From Biomphalaria glabrata (Eukaryota; Mollusca; Gastropoda; Planorbidae): 64,000 nucleotides of DNA. The stretch is taken from assembly GCF_947242115.1 (NCBI RefSeq), contig NC_074728.1, positions 18,181,542 to 18,245,541 on the forward strand. Direction: 5' to 3'. A program made the position numbers and the translations under genes. Numbering within the stretch: position 1 is the stretch's first letter; every line of letters begins with the position of its first letter. The notes beneath the pieces were generated by a model, which searched no databases, had not been told where the DNA came from, and saw only the letters and a list, made by a program, of their open reading frames with translations. Positions 23,201 through 34,383 of this stretch are shown here, one piece after another.

Positions 23201-24613
23201 AAAGCTGAGACATTTTATGTTGTGACACTAAACACTGAGAGACTTAAAGCTGAGACATTTTATGTTGTGACACTAAACACTAGGAGACTTAAAGCTGAGA
23301 CATTTTATGTTGTGACACTAAACACTGACTTAAAGCTGAGACATTTTATGTTGTGACACTAAACACTGACTTAAAGCTGAGACATTTTATGTTGTGACAC
23401 TAAACACTGGGAGGCTTAAAGCTGAGACATCTTGTGTTGTGACACTAAACACTGGGAGACTTAATGCTGAGACATTTTATGTTGTGACACTAAACACTGA
23501 GAGACTTAAAGCTGAAACATTTTATGTAGCAACACCAAACACCGAGAGACTTAAAGCTGAGACATTTTATGTTGTGACACTAAACACTGACTTAAAGCTG
23601 AGACATTTTATGTTGTGACACTAAACACTGGGAGGCTTAAAGCTGAGACTTCTTGTGATACTAAATAATGAAACACTAGTTTAAAAAAGTAACATGTGAA
23701 AAAAAAAAGAAAGCTCTATATATGGTGCATCTTTTCTGTGGACCAGAGGGAGCGGTGGGAGTGTATCTGGGAAAAGCTTTCCGAGCGGCTTTTTCAAAAG
23801 CAATTTTCCAAAAAAAAGTTGTTCGAGTCTGAATTGGAACTCGAGAATTCAAGCCTCTAAGCTGTTGAAGCAAATACAAAATAGAAGGTTTTACAGACTA
23901 ATGTTATTTTACAATTTTTAGCGAACGTCCTAATTCTCTATACAGGGTATATCCCATCTAAGCTTAGGTACATTTTCTTTATGATGGTAATTAATTACGA
24001 CTGATTGTTTGTTTGTTTTACATGTTTCGGATGTTCCTATGGGAGCGGGCAGGATTTGAACCCTGGACCATCGATAAATCTGAACGATAGTCCAGCGCGC
24101 AAACCGCACGACCAGGCAGCCATCCAGAGATTGGCTAACTAATTAGTTTAACCGTATTAGTTGATTAGTGTGTTGTCGTCGACAATGAATAATTGTGTAA
24201 AATTTCAGCTTGATCCAAGACTGGGAACTGGTAGAAATGACGTGTACAAGATTCCACCCAGACAGACATTGTGATTAATATAAGTTTGTTTTTTTGTTCT
24301 TGAAAATAGGAATTCAATTGTCAATTGCTTCCCTTTACGTTCAATGTTGTTTTACTCCTTCAATCATGAACGTTGATTATCCGATCTTTTCATCTATCTA
24401 TTTTCTAGATCATCTATCTTTATTTTAAATGCGGGTACTCATTGATGAACTGTCTAAGACCTTTAATCTCATTCAAACCAAAAACAATGAATTTCATAAT
24501 TACTTCTCTTAACAACCATTTACTTTTACCTGCTGCTGTTGGTTGACAACATACAAGGAACAGCACGAAAAAGAGAATACACTTGTCACAAAAATATTCA
24601 TGAACATGTAGGC
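20233..24613 (-). CDS. EGF-module secreted or membrane protein, N-terminal exons
   Basis: Three phase-compatible exons lie on the minus strand. Exon 1 (24530-24613; acceptor and donor present) reads in the frame that leaves in phase 1 as a signal-peptide-like stretch with core CILFFVLFLVCC followed by QPTAA. Its initiator ATG must lie in an upstream exon not identified. Exon 2 (21244-21387, 144 bp) encodes VCPPYTWGTNCDQSC and further cysteines, eight in all. Exon 3 (20233-20328, 96 bp) encodes ECDTYEFGRDCEGRC and more cysteines. All exons are phase 1-1, the classic symmetry of EGF modules, so they splice in frame. The cysteine spacing resembles MEGF/scavenger-receptor-F-type EGF repeats. No domain follows exon 3 within reach. 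The protein may end there, or continue towards the IgGFc-type exons from 10.8 kb, which have their own leader-like exon. Introns are filled by a 45-bp and a 29-bp minisatellite, LINE tails and a SINE. Donor 3 (gttaat) is weak. Confidence 0.45.
20408..20885. repeat. 29-bp minisatellite, about 16 units
   Basis: Unit AGTAAACAATTTACTTGTGA plus ATAGAACTT. Period 29 verified. Lies in the intron between the two EGF exons. Confidence 0.97.
20886..20975 (-). mobile_element. CR1-like LINE tail fragment
   Basis: Decayed minus-strand 3' UTR and TTATC-like tail, abutting the minisatellite. Confidence 0.5.
21000..21195 (-). mobile_element. SINE family 2, body only
   Basis: Carries the 'gatgtaaaggtcatctgttt' and 'aactaatgtcaggtaccc' blocks. 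The tRNA-like head is missing. Confidence 0.7.
21765..23660. repeat. 45/41-bp minisatellite, about 43 units
   Basis: Main unit contains GACACTAAACACTGAGAGAC and GAGACATTTTATGTTGT (45 bp). A 41-bp variant lacks four bases. Runs of 45-bp units stay open in one frame, but the 41-bp units shift it. Lies in the intron between the leader-like exon and the first EGF exon. Confidence 0.97.
24018..24125 (-). mobile_element. tRNA-derived SINE, family 1
   Basis: Minus strand: GGATGGCTGCCTGGTCGTGC head, B-box-like GGTTCAAATCC, GCCCGCTCCC body, and CGAAACATGTAA tail. Followed at 24180-24290 by an inverted AAGCTT-repeat fragment. Confidence 0.75.
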
Positions 24614-26084
24614 CTGTAAGAAAAAAGTTACTAGTAGGTATAACTAAAGATCTACTTTAACATACATAGGTCGGCTATACATATTGCCGGAGTTAAATTC
24701 TTTCTTGTGTATATACAGTTCATATACAAATTAGATACAGGATAAAATACTAATGATCAGTAAAACTAAGCAACTATTTACCTTAAAACTAGCCACTACT
24801 AGATCCAACTTTCTAACCAAAAATTCTAAGCTCTCTCTGGCTAAATAGGTTTCAATCCCCTTATGTAACACTTCACAGAATCATCACGTCAGAATCTTTA
24901 ACTTGGTTTTACATTAATTAAATTATTTGTTTTTATTAAATTATATTTTTCTGCTGTTACCTTAACCTCTTTTCTATCAAAGTCTGTTTGTTCTTCTTAA
25001 TATTGTTCTTTCCATGTGTCAAAACGTGTGACAGAATTTATATCTAGACAAACTGAGCTACATTTTGGTAAATACCTTGACGCTATAACAAAAAATGTGT
25101 ATGTATTTTCTGATGTATCGTAGTCTTGATAGTTCCATTCCTGTAGTCGAAGTTATAGTGTTGGGAACCCAAAGTTTAAAAAAAAAGAAAAACTGGGATA
25201 AAAATAGAAAAAAAAATTTATCTGTCTAAGGCACAACTTTCAAACACCTTTGTCTAATGATGATAGCTATGATTAGATTGTGTCATGAATTTCCAACTGG
25301 GCAACTTTGTATGTCAGCTGTAAAAATCAATTACTTTATTTATATAGATCTATTAGATCTATCTACCCATGTGAAATGGGTTATAATTGATTGATTACTT
25401 GGGCACTCAATTTTACACAAAATAAAACTCTGAAGGCATTTCAATCCATACAGTCTGACATTAAGATGAAGCTCATTCCAAACAATTATGCTTCTGAAAA
25501 TATTAAAATAATGATTGTTTAGCTCGGGCAATCGTTTCCACCATCACAACCTCTATAAGTTAACAGGCTACAAGCAATCATAATCGCTAAAGGCAATATA
25601 TATATTTAGTACAGTCATTACCTTACTAACGATGAATGCCCAAGTTTTGCTATCAAAATCTAATATTAAAACTCAATTCGCACACACGAGACCTATAGTG
25701 GCAGCCTGTTCCAAACATTCAAAACATATAATGAAATCTAAATTCTTACAAGAATAATGTATGATGGTAATTATCTTGATATCGTATTTTCTAAAATATA
25801 AATTTCGATATCATAATGACTGACTGATAATCACTGAATCTCCCACTTGCTGTGGACGATTATTGCGACAATTTAATATGTTATTTCTTAACTTTACTTA
25901 GCTTAACTTAAATCTTGATTTCGGGCAATACAACTATACAAATGTATTGTTTCCTTGTTGATTAAGGCACTGCATACAATCAAAGGTTTTTGTTGTTGTT
26001 GTTGTTGTTTTTTGTTGTTGTTATTTTTGTCATCTTTACAAATCCACCTAGGTCTATGTTAATTAATTACAAGAAAGAAAGAAA
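24614..26084. other. No gene seen
   Basis: AT-rich. The 5' end of the EGF-type gene should lie here or beyond, but no convincing upstream exon was recognised. Confidence 0.4.
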
Positions 26085-26245
26085 AAGCAATTATTGAAGA
26101 CAGACGCAGAAGACGAAAAGAAAACTTAAATAGACCGCCAGCGGACCACGGCTTTATCTGCATGAGATGCAGGAAAATATGCAGGTCACAATTGGGTTTG
26201 CGTAGTCATGTAAATATCTGCATGCGTCCTTAATCTTCGGAATCT
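26085..26245 (+). mobile_element. LINE 3' end with zinc-finger-like terminus
   Basis: Encodes CMRCRKICRSQLGLRSH-like end, same family as 29110-29440. Confidence 0.65.
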
Positions 26246-26525
26246 TATCTTATATTATACAGACGTTACTTCAAAAAAAAACAAAATGATTACGTGCTAC
26301 GCGTCATGCATTTAGTCATGCATATTAACCAATGACTTAAATTCTGCCAAGTCACTGGTTTTCCTGGCTTGCTCGGCAACCCATGCCAAGCTCTAATAGC
26401 AGTAGGGAAGAAGGAGCATTGGTACAAATGTGTCTAGCATATGGAACTAGGAATGTGCCTAAATCTTTGTATCTTTCTGAGTATTTTATTAGATTTAGTT
26501 TTTGTATTTGGAGAATCGAAGACAT
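26246..26525 (-). mobile_element. CR1-like LINE 3' tail
   Basis: Close minus-strand copy of 57721-58010: TTATC tail, 3' UTR and the last about 70 codons (LIKYSERYKD, GTFLVPYAR). Confidence 0.85.
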
Positions 26526-27011
26526 TGCTATTATTCTTATAATCAAAAATGATTTAAATTATATCGCATTGTTGTATTAGTTTACCTTTTACTGCTGCTT
26601 ACGTTATATATCTTTATTTTTTCTGTAAAGAAAGTATGTAATTTAACTATACAGTTTATATTCTGGAAAGATCTAGATCTAAATTAGATTACTTAAATTT
26701 CAATCATTATATAAGTTACCGTATTTTGAAGCCAAGCTTTCATTTATCATATCACATCAAAGTCCCTGGACATTAGTGTAGAATGAAAAGAATTAGGTCT
26801 GAGAATATACTGTTACAAAACAATTTACATACAACATCAGTTTGGTTCTAAGCTTAACTTAAACCAAATACAAGCCTACAATCTTGTCTCTAATTTCAAA
26901 GGCCTCTGTTGTGAAAGTATATTAAAGGAAATATGTAAGGAATATTATTCCCAAAACTCTTTCCGTCTTCTAACTGTGCTCTTATGTTCGGGATCATTGA
27001 GATTGTTCAAT

Positions 27012-27108
27012 TTAAGTCACTGCATGACTAGATTGACCTAGGGACACGCATAGGGCGTAATCATCTTTTTTTTTTTTTGAAGTAAGGTATATATCTCATA
27101 AGATAAGT
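27012..27108 (+). mobile_element. CR1-like LINE 3' tail
   Basis: Short plus-strand copy of the 3' UTR ending 'ataagataag'. Confidence 0.6.
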
Positions 27109-27158
27109 TATTTTCTTTTTTGTGTCTACCTTCCTACCTACCTACCTATCCATAAGTC

Positions 27159-27766
27159 CAGTGGTCTTCAACGGGGGCACTATTGCCCGCTGGGAGCCAA
27201 AGGGGTGGTAGGGGGCGCTGGGCACAATAGGGTCTGTAAGGGGTCGCTGGGTATAAAGGGAGAAAGAAGAACTAAAGGTGCACTCAAACAAAACAAATAA
27301 AACATTTCCTCTGGCAAAAGCTGGCAAACTAAATGTAGACAAATTATAGTTAGCTTGCGTCTAATTTAAGAACGGTTCCACGACAAATCGTTCACGACTT
27401 TTCGTTCACGCGACTATTCGTTCACGCGAAATATCGCTCACGGACTATTCGCTCACAGACAACTTGTTCAACGACAACTTGTTCAACGACAACTTGTTCA
27501 CCGGTGAACAGTAATGGCTTTTCTTTGAGTCTCAAATGTGTATCTCGCAGCTCTTGTGAGAGCTCTCCAACTATTTCTCTCAGAGGCCATCTACTGCCAG
27601 GTACTTTTCTCTATGCCAGTGAGGGCGATATTGCGCCTGAGTGGATCTTTATAGCGCTTACGGGAGGGGGGGGGGCACCTCTGTAACGCCGTCCTTCTCT
27701 AAGCTCGCAAAAGAAGAAAAAATACGAAAAGGGGGCGATAGGCCAAAAAAGGTTGAAGACCTCTTC
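27159..27766. mobile_element. hAT-like MITE with inserted sequence
   Basis: Left end CAGTGGTCTTCAACGGGGGC and right end GGTTGAAGACCTCTT form imperfect inverted repeats, with poly-G/C-flanked subterminal parts. Inside are three short repeats of 'acttgttcaacgacaa' and a LINE fragment (27507-27690). Target duplication not clear. Confidence 0.5.
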
Positions 27767-27769
27767 CTT

Positions 27770-28035
27770 AGTCTGTGGCACCATGCAAGATTTTGTCGAC
27801 CGTCTTTCACCATTCCTCTCTGTCTTTTGCCTTAGATAGAACCTCATTCAGTGACAGGCCCGTCTTTTTTTTTCCCATCGCTTTCTCTGTCTGCCTCTTC
27901 TTCTTCCTGGTACTGTTTCCTGACGGAAGGTCTTTGCGAGCCCCAAAGACCTTGTCATATCGCCATAGATTTTTAGCTTGCGTTTTTTTTACGATAGTCA
28001 GCAGGTTATTATCAATCTTGGTTTGAAATGTGACT
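27770..28035 (-). mobile_element. LINE 3' fragment (RTE-like)
   Basis: Minus-strand copy of the family at 3318 and 55735. Confidence 0.6.
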
Positions 28036-28254
28036 AGAACACACATTTTAGATGTCATTGGATCATAGATAAGAAAAGTCCCTACAAACAAGGTACGTAG
28101 ATAAATACTTTCTCTGCTTAGGAGAGTGGTTGGTCTACTTTTTAAAGCAAATCCTTTTTTAAAAAATTATCACAAGAATCATACGTCGGCCTACCTTCTG
28201 GAGAAGCGGTAATTTGGATTTCGATAGAAGCGCAGTGTTGTAAATGATTTTTTT

Positions 28255-28410
28255 AACATAGTTTATATCAATTTACTCTGTTTGTCTGGTAAAAAGTTTG
28301 AAAATATTTTTCTCACATTTCCCATTCTCGGATCAAGTTGAAACTTTGCACAATAATTGCACAGGAATCAATACAAAAAAAAAGTTAATAAAGTTTTGGT
28401 GATTAATTAT
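28255..28410 (+). repeat. AAGCTT-ended dispersed repeat, partial
   Basis: Has the 'tttgtctggtaaaaagttt' and 'cggatcaagttgaaactttg' blocks; abuts the Helitron end at 28413. Confidence 0.65.
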
Positions 28411-28412
28411 TA

Positions 28413-28709
28413 CTAGTCGACCCACGGCGTAGCATACGCGTTATTTTGAAGGGCCGGCCTTAGGCCCTTTTGTGAATGAAGTGTGCCCCACACTTTCAAA
28501 GGACCGCGCTAATTCTAGGTGTAAATTATTAAATTAAACCATTTTATAACTTATTACAAAATATACGAAAAAGTCATGGAAATATCCGGAAATTATTAAA
28601 ATCTTTAGAAAACTCAAAAAAAAAAAATAATTGCAGAAATAAGAAAGTGATCTTTCCTTTATTTATTCTTCTCGCCAAAACTCATGAGGGAAGAAGAGAA
28701 TTATATATT
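28413..28709 (-). mobile_element. Non-autonomous Helitron with hAT remnant, copy 2
   Basis: CTAG end at 28413-28416 preceded by A, hairpin GCGTAGCATACGC, then a hAT terminus (AAGGGCCGGCCTTAGGCC) at the same junction as in the 12.6-kb copy. Most of the hAT body is lost. The 5' end GAGAATTATATAT is shared. Confidence 0.65.
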
Positions 28710-28843
28710 GTTATCACTCTGCCATATGGAGAGATTGTGCTAAGAGAAGATGTTGCTTTTGGTCTAGTTGTTTTAAAGATGCCACTGTGATCTAATCCTA
28801 CCTCCTCTCGTTGAGACGCCTATAATCCCACTTCTGACACCAA

Positions 28844-29109
28844 TGTAATAACTGAAGGGAGGCAAACTCAACAAGACATAGATGTTTATTTACAGGACAT
28901 CCCAAATACATGTAGAACAACATGTCTTGAGCACAGCATCTTTACATCAGCTCTCACTTGGGTGGAAATCGTTCTCCCTCTAATGTCAACATCCGACTTA
29001 GTCTTGTCACTAATAGTTCGAACCATCTTTCTGCACTAGCCTGGATTGCACAGCAAGCAGATTGTCCTCCCCTTTGATGTGAACAAACTAAAAGGTGGTT
29101 GACGTAACA
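28844..29109 (-). mobile_element. Fossil LTR (Gypsy-like), with primer-binding-site-like leader
   Basis: A 266-bp block begins TGT and ends ACA on the minus strand and is followed (28825-28843) by TGGTGTCAGAAGTGGGA, which resembles the leader of Ty3/Gypsy elements. No partner LTR was seen. The internal region is lost after about 130 bp. Treated as a broken remnant; age cannot be set without a second LTR. Confidence 0.5.
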
Positions 29110-29440
29110 GAGGCGCCCCAAGGAAACGCTTCGAAGACCATCTTAGGCGTCAACTTTCCTTGGCTGACATAGAAGAGAGCACCTGGTTGTATGCGGCCTC
29201 AGAACGAGACAGTTGGAGGTCACTCACAAAGGCCGCGGGATACACATTTGAGTCCAAAAGAAAGCCTGCTGCCGATGACAAACGCAGACTACGAAAAGAA
29301 AATCTAAATCGACCACCTGCGGACAATGGTTATGCTTGTCCAGGATGTGGCAAAATATGTAGGTCACAGCTGGGACTGCGCAGCCACGGGAAATACTGTA
29401 CTCCTCACTAATCTTCGGACTCGAAGACAAGCCTTATCTA
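29110..29440 (+). mobile_element. LINE 3' end with zinc-finger-like terminus
   Basis: Best copy in the window. The frame to the stop at 29409-29411 encodes ESTWLYAASERDSWRSL and ends YACPGCGKICRSQLGLRSH. Open for at least 83 codons, 5' truncated next to the LTR remnant. Clade not fixed. Confidence 0.7.
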
Positions 29441-29603
29441 TATATATAGGAAAGGCCCATCAGCGAAATGGCATATAAAGCGAACACCTCCCCGTAATTT
29501 TTAACCATTCTTATTTATTTCAAAAGTAACTGCAGAACTAATAGAATGGTATAACAAAGACTCCATTTTTCTACATTTCCCACATATTCACTTTCGTTTT
29601 CCC

Positions 29604-31238
29604 TCATAAAATAAAGCATAGCTGAAGGTCAAAGTTGACATGTATGGAAATTTCATTCTCAAAACATTTCCGGATAAACGAGAATAGGTCCGAACTTAAG
29701 GCGCTTTTGAGGTCAAATGTACTGTACATTGAGTATTTAGATATTTCCTGCACCAGTTCATCCACTTTTGGCACGGGATACGCGTCGAGGTAAGTGAATC
29801 GATTGATGGTTTGGCTATAGTCGATAACCATTCTCTTTTTGTGCCTTTCATTCGTTGTTACAATTATCTGGGCTCGCCATGGGGACGTGGAAGGCTCAAT
29901 AATTTTGTCAGATAGAAGTCTCTTGATTTCAGTTTGAATGAATTTGGAGTCAGGCATAGAATATTTTCTAGATTTAGTGGCTATGGGATGGCAGTTAGGA
30001 GCCAGATTAGCGAAGAGGCGAGGGGCTTCAACTCGTGCAGCTTTCAGCGTACAGACCTGGAGAGTGCTTCGTTTTCCTTCAAATGGGATCATCAGTTTTT
30101 CGTGCTGGCTGATGAAATCTAGCCCTAAGATTACATCAGATACTAGTCCATCTAGTAGTGAGAGCTTAACACTTTCATATTGTTCATCTTTGTACTTTAT
30201 TTTAGCGAAAATATGGCCGTGAGTAGTGCGAGAAAGATGTGTAGAGGCCATGTAGATTCTGTTTCTGGACGTTTCTAATTTCCATTTGTACCTTTTAGCA
30301 ATTGAAGAAGATATATAGCTTTCACTGCTCCCCGTATCTACGAGAGCCTTCAATGGTACTCCATTGACGAGTATTGAAATAGTAGATTTAGTAAGACCGG
30401 ACGCTGGTGTCGATGCCCAGGAAGATCCAACGGTTGTAGTCCGAGACGTGTCATCATCTGCTTTCACTATGGCTGAGGTTGTAGATTTGAGTGTCTGTCT
30501 GGTCGATTTACAGACTTTCTGGAAATGGCCCCTCTTACCGCACAAGTTGCATGTAGCATCACGGGCCGGACATCTAAAGCGTTGATGTGGGCTGTTTCCA
30601 CAAAAGAAACATCTTTTACTAGTCGCCGCACTCACCTCGTGTTCTACTTTTGTCATTGGAGAAAGGCTCTCCTCGTCGGCGCTAGCTCCACAGGGAGTTT
30701 CAGAGTGGATGTTATACGCCATGGCATGGTTATGGGCATATTCGAGTTGTCTTGCCTCTTCATAGGCGCACTGTAGAGTTAGAGTAGATTTCTCTAAGAG
30801 TCGCAGCCTTATGCTGTTTGAAGCCAGTCCAGTAATGAAGGCGTCTCTTACAAAGATATCTCTGTGTTCTTCAGCGGTGACAGCTTTGAAGTCACAGTCT
30901 TTGGCCATACTTTTAAGCTTAAGTAGGAAGGAGTCAACGGTTTGTCCGTTCTCTTGTCGACAAAGAGTTATCATGTGCCGTGCAAAAATTTCGCTTTTAG
31001 GCTTCACTTAGACATTTTGTAGAACTTTGATTGATTCTTCGAACGTTGTACACTCACTTATGTACTGAAATACGCTCGAAGAAACGTAGTTTTCTAGTAA
31101 TTTCTTTTTGTCAATCTCGCAATGAGAGACGGAGGAGATGAAATTCTCAAATGTTCTCAGCCAGTGCAGCCACTTCTCGGCAGCCGATGGCGAGCTAGGC
31201 TCTATGTCTAGCTCTTTTGGCCTAAATAGACGTTCCAT
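29604..31238 (-). mobile_element. Fossil Ty3/Gypsy-type LTR retrotransposon: gag, protease, start of RT
   Basis: Minus strand. Parts in order: gag-like region, two zinc knuckles, a retropepsin with DTGSS active site, and the first part of a Gypsy-type reverse transcriptase. Most of pol (RT core, RNase H, integrase) is absent and the coding region has about two interruptions, so the copy is broken. Moderately old by appearance. Confidence 0.8.
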
Positions 31239-31347
31239 TTGTATTACTACTTTTACTTACAGACTGAGAATAGTGTTGAACGAAAATCCAAAAAAGATAC
31301 GTGAGGCACATAGATCCATGGAATTGAAAATTTCTAGTTTAATAAAT

Positions 31348-31486
31348 TGTAATAAGAAATAAAGGAACACTGAAGAGTAACCTAAAACAAGGCTTTATTA
31401 AACTAGAACGACACATGAACTGACGAAAGAGACTTGGACAGTAGCACACTAGATCAATGTTGTGAACACATTCTCACGACGTTACA
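31348..31486 (-). mobile_element. LTR-like block, possible 5' end of the Gypsy fossil
   Basis: 139 bp beginning TGTAACGTC and ending TTACA on the minus strand with an internal AATAAA. It sits at the expected upstream side of the gag remnant. No matching downstream copy seen. Confidence 0.3.
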
Positions 31487-31819
31487 CAAACATAAACAAA
31501 TAGCAACTATTTCACCACAAGCACCAATGGACATCGGCCGAAAAAAAAATTGCATATTGTACTTCTAAATAGATGTGGAAATAGTTAGCTATAATAGCTA
31601 AGGCTATTAATTCCGTTGAAAAATATATATTATGGGTTGTTTGCTCAAAATTACCTTTTTAACTGAAAACCTATTCAGCGAAAGCCCCTATAATAAGCTT
31701 AAAAGGCCATTTAATGATAATTTAGTGACTGATTTAATCTGTTTTTCTTTTTGTCTTATCTATTGTTATTGTTTGTAAACTGAAATATTAAAATAATAGG
31801 CATACTTTTAACCTTAACC

Positions 31820-32095
31820 CATGTCTTCAATTTCGAAGATTAAGGATGAGTGCATCACTACGTGTTTCACATGACTACGCCCAGTTACGACCAGCATATT
31901 TTCCCGCATTTTCTTTCCGTCTAAAATGTTTGACTCGCAGCTCTCCAACAGTCTCTCAGAGGTCATATGCTGGCAGTTACTTTCCTCTATGCCAGTGAGG
32001 GTGAAATGACGCTTCAGTTGATCTTAACAGCGCTTAGGCCTATACGGCTTATACCGGGGGGGGGGGTATGAGGGGGGACCTCTGTTTTGCCTTTT
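31820..32095 (-). mobile_element. LINE 3' fragment with finger-type end
   Basis: Decayed minus-strand relative of 29110-29440; includes a poly-G run at about 32056. Confidence 0.5.
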
Positions 32096-33189
32096 TTTTA
32101 ACTAGCTGGTTAACCTCTTGATTAATGATATTAATATGTGTATAAATGTTTAAAAGAAGTGCAGAATTCATTTTCATAGGGTTCCCCCACCATTCTGAGA
32201 TTAGGATTTCGGGAGATTTCCAAGAGTTTTCCAGGAGAAAATATTCAATTTCAGGATGGGAAAAAACGCGAACTATATATTTAGTAATAAATATAAGAAT
32301 TACCATATACTATACATGTATAAAATTACAAGATCTCTCCTGAGCCTTTCGTCTCCATGCCCGAAACCCAAGCTGTTGTAGATCTGTCTCTGTACATCAT
32401 CAATCCATCGCATTCGGGATCTGCCTTTGGGTCAATCAGCGTGTGTGTGTGTGGGGGGGGGAGATCGAGCTGATGGTGATTAAGTGCACTGAACATAAGT
32501 TCTTTAAAAAAAAATAGTTGCAGTAACGAGAGTTTATGAAATGGAGAGTAGTACGACGTGGACTAGCCTTTAGAAAGGTGGCGAGATAGAATTTTGTAGT
32601 TTTTTTTCTTTCTTTAAAAAAAAAAAATTGATCGCAAGTTTCGTAGGCTATATAGAAATCAGTTCCAAGCATAGAAAGATGTGGAGCACAAGAAAAGTGA
32701 AAAAAAATTTAGGCCTATTGCCACAAGGAGAACAATAGTTATACTGCTTCGTGGAAGAAGTTAGATGATAGAACTAATTGAAGCATAATTTCCTATATTT
32801 TAACATGCTATTTCGCTATTTTTTACGGCCTTTCGCTCATTATGACTCCCGCGAAAATTGCGTTCGCTGATTAGGTCAGACCCCTACCGCAAGTTCACTT
32901 GAATTATAAAATTAATAGCTGATATGGAAAAAAGAGTCAAATTTAGTTTCATCGCCCAATAGCTGAGGAGTCCGCAGATGTTTTCATTTTTTAAATTAGT
33001 TTAACCATTGCGGAGTTATAAATTCTAAACTAAAAACTGGCACAAAAGCGTTCGCTGTTGGTCCTTTCCCATATGTGTTTTTTTTTTTTTTTTGCATAAC
33101 TTTTACTTGTTAAAACTGAAAGTAGCAGGTAATATATAGGTCTGTTCAAAATACTCTTTTTATTTTAACTCACAAAGCCAAAGAGTTCG

Positions 33190-34010
33190 TCTTTGCCCTA
33201 TGACCTCAGTACTAAATCTAGATGATAGAGATCTAAGATCAATGCTTATAGATCTAGAATCTAATTTACTTTACTAGTGAGTATATGAACTACAATCTAT
33301 ATGACTGATACTAGATTTAGATCGGGATCTACAACTAGATTTTTTTCTACTAGTCTAGCCAGCTTTTTTTGCTGCTGTAACTAGATAGAATCTAGATGAT
33401 AATAGATAAATAGATCTACTCTACTGTCTACTCTAGACACTGTCACTAGACTCTTCTAGTTACTAGTATCATAAGTAGTAGTAGTGTAACAGTGTAAGCT
33501 CTTTTGCAGTCTGTTCCACTAAAACATGATCATACCATAAATTTGCCATAAATATATAGATCTAGATCTAAAGTAGATAGATCATCTTATTAGATCTAGA
33601 AACTAGACCCGTCACCTACTTCACCTAGTTTTTGATTTTGCTGTTTTCTTCAGTTTCACTGGAAGTGAAGTTATGCATCACAATTACAGGCGGACTGTAC
33701 TGTCTTCTGACTATCTACTAATCTAGAGACTCTAAAAGAGTCTAATAAGGCTAAAAAGTAAAATGAAACAACAAACAAGTTACATCTAGAATTCTAGACC
33801 TATAATATTTCTAGACAAAATTAAATTGAGTAAGAAAATCAATCTCTAGCTAGATCTAGATCTATTTTACTCTATAGACTAGGTCACTAGACTGGCTTGA
33901 CTTTTTAGAGTCAGATTCAGATTAATTTCAATTTAATGACGATAAAGAAATTGAATGATAGACTAGGACTAAATCTATATTATATGATATGAAGATCTAT
34001 CATCTAGATA
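33190..34010. repeat. TCTAGATC-rich low-complexity tract
   Basis: Dozens of overlapping TCTAGA, AGATCT and CTAGAT words without fixed period. Lies just upstream of the dehydrogenase gene. Similar tracts at 57300-57710 and 61130-61640. Confidence 0.7.
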
Positions 34011-34027
34011 TACATAATCTACTTGGA

Positions 34028-34155
34028 TGGCTGCCTGGTCATGTGGTTTGTATGCTGGACTGTTGTTGGGACTTACCGATGGTTCTGGGTTCAAACCCTG
34101 CCCGCTCCCATCCCCCGTCATCCTGCAGGAGGTCTGGTCTAGGAAGTAAATTATA
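34028..34155 (+). mobile_element. tRNA-derived SINE, family 1
   Basis: GGCTGCCTGGTCATGTGGTT head, B-box-like GGGTTCAAACCC, GCCCGCTCCCATCC body. Lies about 230 bp upstream of the dehydrogenase ATG. Confidence 0.8.
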
Positions 34156-34383
34156 TTGGACTTTGAAGAAACATTTAAAACAAAGGAGTAGTATGCTAGG
34201 CACTAGAAATATTAATATAATTAAGAAATCCTTTTTTTAAAGAAAACAAGAAAATATTAATTAGTTTTTCTTTTAATTGATAACATTAAATTTCCATAAA
34301 AGTATTTAGTATATACATGGTGTTTGTTATTTTTGTCAACAAAATGTCATCACAACTTTTGTAAATCTTTTCTACAGATTCTC

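Larger units (their letters stand above)
29449..33073. mobile_element. Possible DNA transposon bounded by inverted termini
   Basis: GGAAAGGCCCATCAGCGAA at 29449 and TTCGCTGTTGGTCCTTTCC ending near 33069 are inverted matches (about 17 of 19). Further 'cagcgaaa' and 'tttcgct' motifs lie inside. The interior is mostly later insertions: a Gypsy fossil and LINE scraps. No transposase recognised. Confidence 0.35.

Noticed and set aside
21900-23618. Long open frames with a 15-residue repeat
   Set aside because: They are the 45-bp minisatellite read through; 41-bp units break the frame repeatedly and the array is in an intron of minus-strand exons.
33989-34240. 83-codon open frame upstream of the dehydrogenase
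   Set aside because: It is the translation of a family 1 SINE.
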